From Lytechinus pictus (Eukaryota; Echinodermata; Echinoidea; Temnopleuroida; Toxopneustidae), in assembly GCF_037042905.1 (NCBI RefSeq), contig NC_087245.1, positions 7,021,501-7,085,500 of the forward strand: a stretch of DNA of 64,000 bases, in the 5' to 3' direction. Made by a program: the position numbers and the translations under genes. Shown piece after piece: positions 24,901 to 36,900 of the stretch; within the stretch, counting starts at the first letter, position 1, and each line of letters begins with the position of its first letter. Below the pieces are notes generated by a model, which made no database searches, was not told where the DNA came from, and was given only the letters and a program-made list of their open reading frames with translations.

Positions 24901-27900
24901 AAGGTAAACCTGTCTGGCTGGCAAGGGCGGTAGACATTCCAAGAGCTGTGCACAACTTCCGTTTCTTTGCATCATCTATTCTCCACACCAGGAACAGGTG
25001 GGAAACCAACTTGAGTTATATCAAAAGAAACAATTAAAAATGAGGGGAAGTATAAAATCAATTTTCAACCCCATTCACATTCAGTCTCTTGCAACCATTG
25101 GATGGACAACTTCAAGTTTTTCTCATACAATGGATTTAAAAAAATCAAGGTCAAAGTTCACAGAGGTCATGCAAAATATCTCAAGAGGAATCATTTAAGG
25201 TATCAGTATCAACTTGACAAATTTACATGTGTGCATGTAAAAAAGGAACAATAATAATAAAGCAAGTTATAACTTAGCTGAAAAATCATTTTTCTTGGGA
25301 TAACCAATGAACCATATGAATGATCATCAACTTCAAATTGTGCATGCTTATCTATTATGTTCTTGTAATATAAAAAAAAAACTGTTTGAGGGAACAAATT
25401 AAACTTGAAAAGAACTTTGCACTAGACTTGAAAGTAAAAACCATAGACTACCCCAGTCAACCACTCTCCTCTCATCCTCCACTGCCCCCCACCCTCTCTC
25501 TGCACTGTCCTCCTTTTTCATCCCTTTGGCCCCAGCTCCCCTCTTCTTACCCTATCCTTCACTTCACCCCCCTTTTGCCACCTTCCCTGTTCTCCCTGTC
25601 TCCCATCACCCTCCCCTGTCCTCTTTCCACATCCCCCTCTCCCCCCTCCCATCCTTAAACTTCCCCAGCCCCCTCTCTCCTCGCTCCTTACCCTCCACTA
25701 TCACCCTCCCCTCTTCTCTCCAATCTCTTTGTACCCACCCCCCGGTCCCCTACCTCTATCTCCTCCCCATCTCCTGTCCTTGTCGCCCATCCTATACCCC
25801 TCCCCCCCCACTGCACCTCAACAAGATCCATATTTGTATTTCAATAAAATTCATTTTTAATTCTGTCCTAGTTCTACCATACTTGATGTTGGAGCAACTA
25901 ACTACACCATGCATATGCCTATTGGAGTAGTGGGTTTGATCAGTCCATGGAATCTTCCCCTCTATCTACTGACATTCAAAATTGCACCCTGCATTGCTTA
26001 TGGAAACACCTGTGTTTGTAAGCCCAGCGAGATGACTTCAGTGACCTCATGGATGATTGCCAAACTCTTGGTGAAAGCAGGTTTGTAATTGAAGTCAAAG
26101 GGGTACCTCAGGCTAAAAATAATGTGGTCTAAATAAACAGAGGGGTCCGTATTCTGAGCTCTGGTTTAACTTAACCCTAAATCTCCCGGGGTATTTTTAT
26201 TCTTGTCATTCCGGGGGGGGGGGGGGGCCATTATGGCCCCCCCTTAAGATCTCAGCCACGGATTGCACGATCACAACGAAAATTTGCATGATGGTAGAGA
26301 ATGACGTAATCTACGCAGTTGCATTGGTAAATTTCACTGAATTCATATATTTTTATCTTATATAAATTAATTATGCTAATTTATTCATGAAATCATACTT
26401 TTTGCTCTGATTCACTAAATAAAGCTCCTAGAATGCAATTTTTTGGTGAAAATATTCTTTATAGCATTCCTAACAATTGTGAATTAAAAAATTCTGGTAC
26501 CAAGACCGATTTCTTATGTAATTTATTGTTTTTTTAATTTCTTATGTATTTCTTAGTTTTTTTACTTTGTGTTTTTTTATTGTTTTTTCGATGGAAAACG
26601 TTCCAGACTTTATAATTCTGATCATAAACAAGGCAAAATTAATTAAGTTTAATCAGTAAAAGTAGAAATAATGATACATTTATGAATTTTGGCTAATACA
26701 CAATCTGCATTGGATTTGTACATGAAATAACGTTTATGAGCAATTTGGGGTCTGACATGCACTTACATAATGTTGCGTAATATCATAACCGCGTACCCGG
26801 GCGTCACAAATTTGGTCTCAAAATTTGCGCGAGACTTGAAAGTAAAAAGTCAGTGAGCGGCGAGGTCAAAAAATTTTGCGCAGCAGAATAAGGGTTAAAC
26901 CATGGTCTAAATTTGTGGTTTAACTATTGGAAGCCAAATGTGGCATCCAGGGTCGATTATATAGAGTTGTCTATAATCAATGAATATTGTGTTGTGAGTC
27001 CCATGTATTTGTATTTCTTACATGTATGTACGTCACCACTTATGAGAGATAAAAGTACAATGTCAGTTCTTTATTGACTATGGGGATGTTTCACAAAGCT
27101 ATTCATAAAGTTACACATGACTTTACAAACTACTGGAATATGGAAGTCATGTAGGTTTCTTATTCATTTTGCAACACAAAAACTATAGATACATGTAAGC
27201 TATCGATTCTTGTTCATTCTATTTACGTTATCAATTTTTCTATTGACACACATTGTAAGAGTTGATTTTTAAACTATAGTTGAGGCTATGATGATGATGA
27301 TAATATTAGGGCAAATCCAAGAAATGGTCACCCTAGAAGTCAAAATTTTATCTCTATTTTAAGAAGTTATCTTTGGTTAAATAAAAAAGCCAAAATTTTG
27401 AATTTTAAAATTTCATTAAGAAAAATTTGGTAAGATGCTAATTTATGCAATTGCTAATTTGGGGCACCTAATATGCATAATTGGCAAAATGGGAGTTACG
27501 TATGGGAAAATTATAAAAACTTGTAGAAAATCAAAACAAAACTTGTGAGATTTAATAATAGCTGGGACATGGACCCCAACCTCTTATTACTTTTTTGAGA
27601 AAAAAGTGGTGTCATCAAATTTAAAGGGATGGTCCGGGCTGAAAATATTTATATCTTAATACATAGAGTAGAATTCACTGAGCAAAATGCTGAAAATTTC
27701 ATCAAAATCGGATAACAAATAATAAAGTTATTGAATTTTATATTTTAGCGATATTTTGTGAAAACAGCCATCATGAATATTCATCAGGTGGGCTGATGAT
27801 GTCACATCCCCACTTTCTGTTTTCTTATGTTATTCCATAAATTCATAATTTTTCATTATTTCATACTTGTGTGAATAATATGTCTACCTTATAATGAAAT

Positions 27901-30900
27901 AAGTTGCAGCAATAAATATCTAATGCACTAAATCAGTTGTCAATCCAATTTTTCTAGTTGTTGGATGAAAAAAATTTAATAAACCTAATTTCATATTATA
28001 AAATACAAAAGAACAAGTGGGGATGTGACATCAGCCCACCTAATGAATATTCATGATGACTGTTTTCACAAAATATTGCTAAACTTTAAAATTCAATAAC
28101 TTTGTTATTTGTCAATCGATTTTGATGAAATTTTCGGCATTTTGCTCAGTGAATTCTACTCTATTTATTTAGCTATAAATACTTTCAGCCCGATCCATCC
28201 CTTTAATATCCATATTAGGTCTTGTCCAAAGATGGAATGTCCCATACATAACATTTTGAGGACGTTCTTTTAATTCATTTCCAAGAATACAATACTTGTA
28301 TTGTTTCTTCTCTAGGAAGTTCTAATTTATTGAGTATGAAAGTGATAAACCACAAAAAGTTTCCAAATAAATATTTTATTATTAAATAAAAAGTTAATTG
28401 AAAAAATGTTACGTATGGAATACATGTATTTGTACACAATGTCAATAGTGAAATGAATATGAAATGTGTGTACAAAGTCAGTGGAGAAAAATAGAAAACA
28501 AGAGTGCGCCAAAAAGTGATTTATTCACCTTTTTCTTAGTCTCTAAAGACTGCTTTGTTATAAATATTGATTAATGAACATAATTGAAGTGGAAAAAATA
28601 GTGAAAATTGAAAAATATTAAAAATGAAAAACAATAGAAATACATAAATTCTTGAAACCATGAAAAAACAAGAAAAAAATGTTAAAATGGCTAATATCCT
28701 TTACAGAGAGTCATATCAAATACCATGTATGTCTCTATAGTACATTAAAAAAGAAAAAAAAATCTTTTGTACTTTCTATTTTTGAAATTATTTGAATTTT
28801 TAAAATCATGGAGAAAAGTGTGTACATTCTCTAATGGGGACAAAATGTTCCATACAGAACTGTCCCATATGTAACATGTCATAAATTCTAATATGATCTA
28901 AGTACAGAGGGTTTTGCCTTATGAAACTTGCCTTCAATATACATGTACTTGAGTGTTGTCTTTTAATCACTGAGTTACAAGTTGTCAAATGAAATACTTT
29001 CAGAGAATTCTCAACTTGAAAAAAAAAATGTTAAAAAAATTGTCTTTTCTGCGTCCTATACTTAAAGGACAAGTCCACCCCAACAAAATTTGATTTGAAT
29101 AAAAAGAGAAAAATCCAACAAGCATAACACTGAAAATTTCATCAAAATCAGATGTAAAATAAGAAAGTTATGACATTTTAAAGTTTCGCTTAATTTCACA
29201 AAAGAGTTATATGCACATCTCGGTCAGTATGCAAATGAGGAAAATGATGACATCACTCACTCACTATTTCTTTTGTATTTTATTATGAAATATGAAATAT
29301 TCTAATTTTCTCCTCATTGTCCTGTGACCATTGCTTAACATTTTGTGGTTCAGTCAAGTTGGTTCTTATTGTCAAATCTGCAAAAAGTGAAATAATGTTT
29401 AATTCGAACAATAAAAAACAAAAGAAATAGTGAGTGAGGGACATCATCGATTCTCTCGTTCGCATGTGACTAAATTGTGCAAATAACTATTTTGTGAAAA
29501 ATAAGCGAAACTTTAAAATGTCATAACTTTCTTATTTTACATCTGATTTTGATGAAATTTTCAGCATTATGCTTGTTTGATTTTTCTATATTGATTCAAA
29601 TCAACACTTTTATGAGGTGGACTTGACCTTTAACGGTGCATGTTTTCTCTCTTAACCCTAAAAGGACTGGGGGCCATGATGGCCCCCCCAACGCTTTGCG
29701 CGATATTTCTGTAACGCAAAAAGATAGTGCCACAAAATTTTATGACTTTTTTTTTAAAGTCTCGCACAACTTTTGAGACCAAATTCGCGACATACGGGTA
29801 TACTATCGCGACATCACGTGACTTTTTGCGAGGCAATGTCATGCCGAAAATGGCTAATTTTTATACTTTGTGTACAAAGTCTATGGGAGATGAAATTCAT
29901 AAAAGGGTGATTATTTTTCGTTATAATTGGTCTGCTTAATCAATTTAGGGTTTAATTTAGTTGTTACATGGTCTGTATTAATTTCCATTGAAAAAAACAT
30001 TGAAAAACAAAAGATGAAAGAACAAAGAAATACATGAGAAATTCTAAAAACAAAGAAATACATAAGAAAAAAATAGTTTTTTTTCGTAATTTTTCTTTGT
30101 AAAAACCTTTGTATTAGATAACAAAGATGACATCTGCAAAAAAAGAAGAAAATTTGAAGTGAAATACGGTGTTAAATATGCAAAATATGCAAATAATGCT
30201 TTTCATGAATAAATTTGCGTATTTTATTCATAATAATTAAAAAAAAATATTTTCAAATATTTTTTTATACTAGCTTGTAGTTTATGTGGTAAAGAATGTG
30301 CGTGCCAAATTTTGGCGCGATTGCGCGGACGGCGGCTGAGATCAGAAGGGGGGGCCATCATGGCCCCCCCCGTTCCTAAATAAATCTCAAAGAGCCCAGT
30401 CCTTTTAGGGATAAAGGTCAAGGTCATATGTCACTATTTTTTACATGATTATTCTTCTAGATATCAACCATCATGATGGTATTCAATCAAAGTCCCTTAA
30501 CACTATTTTTCAGGTCATACTGTACCAGCATCTGAAATGGCCCATACGTAACGCGTGCATATTCTTGGACTTGCCCATTATGATAATAATAATGAATAAA
30601 TAAAATAGTTGTATTGATAAATATAATAATAAAACTAATGATAATACCCTTTACAGGCTATATGATCAACTGGTCATTTGATTCTGGCTTGCACGCATAC
30701 AGTGGCGTAACAGGCGGGGGGGGGGGGGGGGAGGGGCAAGCTGCCCCCCCCCCCCGGCATATTTCACTGGGAAAATTAAAAATAAAATAAAAATGGAAAA
30801 GGAAAAAAGGGAGAAAGAGAGGTAAAGGGAAAGAAAAGGAGGCAAAAGAGATAAGGGGGAAAAAGGAAAGGGAAAAAGTGAAAAGAAAACTATGAAAAAA

Positions 30901-33900
30901 ATAAAAAACGGAAGGAAAGCGGGAAAGGGAAGGAAAGAAGAACATGTGAGAAAGAACAAATCATTCCTAAATACATTAGCATGATTAGTGAGAAAAGGAA
31001 GTAAATTAAAAGAGGACAAAATGGCACACAAAAGCGGGAAACGAAGGTAGAATAGATTGAGCCAAAAGCTCTCTTGAAAAATGAAGAAAAGGGACAAGAT
31101 AAAAGAGAGAAGAACTTAAGAACATGACTGCCGAGGGTTGCCGAGGATTGAAAATAAAGAACGGGGAAGCATTGTGTATGAAGTCTGTTATAAACTTGCT
31201 AAATTATATGCAATAATGGTCGCAAGCAGGACAACAAAAAATCCTTAGACAAGGGCTAGACATTTCCCCCTATTATACTTATTATGTCCCTGCCTAAGTA
31301 AAGCTTTACACTGGTAAGAGTTACTGTAAAAAGCCTCTTAGTGCTTACTTTGGCTAAGTCTCCAAAGCTACCGGGGGCTCTGCCCCAGACCCTATGCAGT
31401 AGGGGATCTTCATCTATAACCATCATAGGGCTCTATAACGGGCCCCTGTATGTACCCTTCCTGCATTAAGCTTTACGTTGAGCACTTGCGTATGGGGGGG
31501 GGGGGGGCTTGGTTTCACAGCCAAGGGGAAATAAAAGAAAATAAAGGAGGCAACAAAATGAAATGAATGGAAAACTATGAAATATGTTATTTGCTGAATA
31601 TATTGTAAAAATCTATCACATAATTCGCTGGAAACTTTTTAAAACAATTTTCCCACATTTGCTATGTTGCCCCCCTCTGGTGAGTTAATGTGTTGTGTAG
31701 AACTATATATATACCCACAATTTGATTAAAAATAGCAGACATTTGTAAGGCTTCAAAATCAAAAGGTTCCGCCCCCAAACCCCACCTGCATAGCAGTGGT
31801 GTACAGATGGAAGGGTTTGGGCCATGGCCCCTAAAAGTTCTACAACCAAGAACAAAAAAATGGAAAAGTGTAAGATATGATGTTATTTTCTGAATAAAAT
31901 ATCAAAATCCATCTCAAAGTTAGATTCTCAAAGAGGTGATTTTTTCTCACTCGCTTTGCTCGCTCGGGACTTATATTAAGCAACTTTTGCCACAAACGCC
32001 ATACTGTGCCCCGTCTTTTTTTACTCATTATGCTACTGCCGCATAAAGCTTTGCCCTAATGCTTGGGCACAATCATTTAATAAATCCTGTTCACAGTGGT
32101 GTATACACCAAAAGGAAAGAGAGAAGGGTGAATTATAATATTTTCTGAATATTATGTCAAAATCTATCACAAAATTTGATTTTTGTACTACTAATGTCAA
32201 AATTTTTGCTTGCTTGCTTCGTTCACTCGCAACTTAAAAAAAAAAAATTCTGCCCTTTACGCCATATCTGGCCCCGCAACTGTTTTTGCCTCATTATGGC
32301 CACTGCCCTTTTCATACCATGATATATCCGGGAAAATTTGGGCTCTTGCCCCCCCCCCCCTCGGCCACCGACCCCTGTTACGCCCCTGCACGCATACAAA
32401 GTATGCACTTTCTCCTCTCCCATGGGAACAGAAGAAAGGTCATGCTTCGTTAAAACTTTTACTGACATTTGAGTGCCGCATGAGCCAGTAATTGTTAAAC
32501 CATGCATGTAGCTTGAATCATTGCTTTATGAAACACCCCGTTGAAGCTTGTTACTATGCGAGGAATCAACTAGAATATTGTATGAATAATAAGAGTTTTC
32601 TTCCTTATCTTTATTATTAATTAGGTCTACCGAACGGTGTCGTCAACATGGTCTTTGGTGATGGACCTGAAGCAGGGTCAGCAATCGTTGAACATCCTGA
32701 TGTTCCTCTTGTTTCCTTCACTGGTGGTACTGAAACAGGAAAGAAGATTATGGCCCTAGCCTCACCCCTCTGTAAAAAATTATCTCTTGAGGTATACAAC
32801 TGTGTGATAATGCATAGTCCACAGACTTTCCTTAAAAAATAATCATGTATACATCTATTCTGCTTTGTACAGGTGTTCTTACAATTGATCTTTATCTATT
32901 CACAAATTTACAAACTTACATACTCTTATATGTTTTGTGATCTAGTTTTATTTATTCATTTTTGTTTTGTTTTAGCTTGGAGGTAAGAATGCTGCCTTGG
33001 TGTTTGATGATGTAGATCTTGATGAGGTCATCCCAACAATGGTAAAGTCAGGCTTCATAAACCAGGGTGAAATCTGTCTGTGTATGAGTAGGATCTTTGT
33101 GCAAGAAAACATCTTTGAGAACTTTGTCAACAAATATGTAAATGCTGCAAGGTAAGCCTAATACCGGGGGGGGGGGGGGGGGGCACTCAAATTATATTTT
33201 GATGGGAGTGTGCCTCACGAAACTCTGAAATGGGTGTCTAAGGAACTGACTACAAGGGTAAAATACAGGGTCTTGGGAACTAGATATGTACCGGGCGGTG
33301 TGAAAAACAGGGTCTACCGAACTGGATTGTGGTACATTAGATACGGTGCATGCTAATGCTGTGCATGTATGTGGGCGCTAGCGGTGCATAGAGCTGCTAG
33401 CAGAGGGAGTTGTGAAGCCGTGCGTGCAGCTCTCACATGCGTGCTCGCACTGGACAAATTTGGCAGGGCTTAGGGAACTGAGATGTTTCGTAACGGGGGT
33501 CTTTTATGAATGGAACTTTTGTCATTTGGAGTATCTAGAGAACTGAAAATTAGGTCTGAATAGGGGGTCATCAAAGCAGCACATCCCTGTACCACCAATA
33601 TATGTGAGTGCCCCCCCCCCCGGGCCTAATACTGGTGTATATTATGTAGGAATGTCCTTTCAGACACACGATGATATAGCGCCATCTTGTGGTGGGCTGA
33701 TAGTAGGCAGTGTATGAACATATCTACCCTTTTTGCTGTGTAGTATCACGTTATGATGATTCTCTATAAATGCTGGACTCCTTATATACACTACTCAAAA
33801 AAAGTTAAGGACCACTTTTTAAAACGTACATAAAGATTTTATACAAGGTGTTTTATTTCTGGAAATACCTCAGTACAACTGTCCTAAATGTCCTTAAACA

Positions 33901-36900
33901 CGCTGTAATCAATTTCACGCATGGGTGGTTTCAGTTGTTGCACAATGTCTCTCGCATCACTGCACATCCTGAAAAGTGGGCCCCGAGGGGTATCAGCTAC
34001 CGACATGAAGTGGTAAAAACGAATGTCTGAGTGTCTTTCAGGCAGTTCAGTAACGAGTGTGACCACCTCCTGCAGCAATAACGGCTTCACAGCGCTGTCT
34101 CATGGAGCTGATGAGGCGATTGATGTCTCTGACGTCCAGTGCATCCCATGCAGCCTCCAGAGCCACACCCAGCTGCTGCAGTCCAAGTGGATGGGCTTCG
34201 AGCTGCTCGAGACTCCTCCCCATCATGTCCCAGACGTGCTCTATCGGGTTTAAGTCCGGGGACCTCGCTGGCCACTCCATACGCTCAATCCCCTGGCCCT
34301 CAAGGAACTCGGTCACCACCCTAGCTCGGTGGGCACGGGCATTGTCATCCATGAAAATGATGTTTTGTCCCACATTTTCTGCAAATGGCACCACTATAGG
34401 TTCAAGGACCTCATCCCTGTACCTCACTCCTGTCATTGCTCCCCCTGGGACCACGTAGAGACGAGTACGGTTGGCGTAGGTGATGCCTCCCCACACCATG
34501 ACGCTGCCTCCCCCATAACGGTCATGTTCTGCAATACAGGGGTCTGCAAATCTCTCTCCTGGTCGCCTCCAGACTTTTGAACGTCCATCATTGTGGTCAA
34601 GGGAAAATCTGCTCTCATCTGTGAACAGAACTCTACGCCATTGCTGTCTGGTCCATCTGACATGCTCCCGGGCCCAGTTGAGACGAATTCTTCTGTGAGC
34701 AGGGGTGAGTGGGACACACTGAGCTGGCCGTCTGGCATGCATATTGGCTCTGTGAAGTCGGTTACGGATTGTTTGAGTGGAAACAATCACTCCAGTTGCT
34801 GCAGCGAAGTCATTGTTGAGGCGGCGTGCACTGTGAAAGCGGTTGCGGAGGCTGAGATTCGTCAAGTAGCGATCATCTCTAGGGGTTGTCGAAACTGGTC
34901 GGCCACTGCGGGGTCTCTCGGAGTATAGCCCTGTCTCTCGGTGTCTTTGATTTGCTCTGCTAATGACACTGTGTGACACGCCCATCATTCTGGCTACTCT
35001 TCGCTGACTGAGGCCAGCTTCCAGCATCCCTAGGGCTCTGGCTACATCTGTTTCACTTAGGTGGTGTCTTGGCATTGCTGTTGTAGGCAAGTTGTTGATT
35101 GTACAGACTAAAGACGGAAAATGCTTTGGAAGACACTTGTCTTATGGCCCACTGCAATGATGCCAGAGACATCATGAAAGAACTGCATGTGTGAAATTGA
35201 TGTCATTGTGTTTGATGGCATTCTGGACAGCTGTATCTTGGCATTGCTATTGTCAGCAAGTTGTTGATTGTAGAGACTAAAGACAGAAAATGCTTTGGAA
35301 GCCACTTTTGTACGGGCACATTGCAATGATGCAAGAGACATGAAAGAACTGCATGTGTGAAATTGATTTCATTGTGTTTGATGGCATCCTGGACAGCTGT
35401 ATCTTGGCATTGCTGTTGTCAGCAATTTGTTGATTGTAGAGACTAAAGACAGAAAATGCATTTGAATCCACATTTGTACCACTTCACAATGGGCCCACTT
35501 TTCAGGATATGCAATAATGCGAGAGACATCATGCAACAACTGAAACCACCCATGTGTGAAATTGTTACAGGGTGTTTGAGGAGATTCAAGACAGCCATAT
35601 TCGGGTATTTCTAGAAATACAACACCCGGTTTGAAAATTGTATACACACATTAAAAAGTGGTCCTTAAAGGGGAATCCAGCCTTGGCCATAAAATGTTGT
35701 GTTGGGAAGGAGAAAAATAAATTAAACAGAATGGTGAAAGTTTGAAAGAAATCTGACAAGCAATAAGAAAGTTATAGCTGCTTTAAAATTGAGATAACTA
35801 ATAGTATGTAGATTTCAAATTGGCCATTGGGTAAGTAAATTATGACAAGGGGCACGGACAACTTTCCCATAGGCCATGTACTTTATTATCAGGGATTTGT
35901 GGTTTTCTCCTAAGTACCCATTCCCCTGGGGCAGTAATCTAAATATATCCCAGGTAGTATATTGTTTTATGTCCTCATGAAAGAAAAATATAATTTGAAA
36001 TAAAACTTTTGGGAAAAATGACATTTTAGCCATGATATGTATTAGAGTACACAGAAGAGAAGTCCTTGCCTTACATCACTATGACATCCCATATGCGGCC
36101 AATTTGAAGTCTCCATGGGTATAGTGATTACCAATATTTACAAATTTAAAAAATTCATAACTTTCTTGTTGTTTGTCCAATATTGTTCAAACTTTCACCT
36201 ATCAACTTGTCTGATTTTTCTTTTTCTTATAAAAACAAGCTTTTATTTGGGTTGGATTCCCCTTTAACTTTTTTTGAGTAGTGTATTATTGTAACAGCAG
36301 TGCTATCAGCAATGTCTAATAGATTATTTTACTCTTCGAACAATAGATTATTTGTACTCTTTGAACATCTTTTGCTGTGCCTGATTTTTGCTGCAATTTT
36401 GTCATTAGTTTAATTTTCTCAACTGACAACAGGTGCAGATCAAGCCAGGTTAGATTTTTAGATTTTTTTAGGAGGCCTGGTATTGTTAAAAAACAATATG
36501 GCCCCCGAAAGGCTGCAGTTATTATCTTTGCTGTTATGCTGAACGCAAGAGATACGTCTGATCTGGCGAAGACTATGCACTTGTGGCTGCGAAGCAGCCA
36601 ATGCCTATACACTCCCGTCTGCCGGATCAATATTCATGTATTCATCTCGTCGTTGGACGTGTTGTGGTACCGGGATCTGACCGGTACCTGTATTGCCGTC
36701 GTGTGCCAACAACTTGAGATCATAAAAGGGAATATATTATCGTTACACAGAGGGATAGCCTGGTAGATTTCACTTTTTCCAGATCCCTCCCGTCGTCAAT
36801 AATGCTACGAATGGCAGATTCTTAAAGGTCTGAGAATTTTTCACTAGGTATGCAGAATTTATCGGCAGCACAATCCAAACTCTCACAGAAGTTTCTCGCT

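Larger units (their letters stand above)
33789..36283 (-). mobile_element. Tc1-like transposon, interrupted by a nested MITE
   Basis: Terminal inverted repeats begin CACTACTCAAAAAAAGTTAA at 33789 and end with the mirror at 36283, with TA on each side (33787-33788, 36284-36285). Removing the nested MITE (35669-36263 plus one TTAA) leaves about 1.9 kb. Subterminal sequence is also inverted: GGGTGGTTTCAGTTGTTGCA on the left and its near mirror around 35530-35560. It encodes an intact transposase on the minus strand and lies in ALDH8A1 intron 5. Confidence 0.92.

Noticed and set aside
25386-25930. Pro/Ser-rich ORFs
   Set aside because: Translation of a polypyrimidine tract in ALDH8A1 intron 2.
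30658-31097. Phe/Leu-rich ORFs that look like membrane proteins
   Set aside because: They are the translation of the complement of an A/G-rich tract in a repeat; low complexity, no start context, no homology.
34102-34928. Long plus-strand ORFs over the Tc1 transposase
   Set aside because: They are antisense shadows of the GC-rich transposase gene; no family features of their own.
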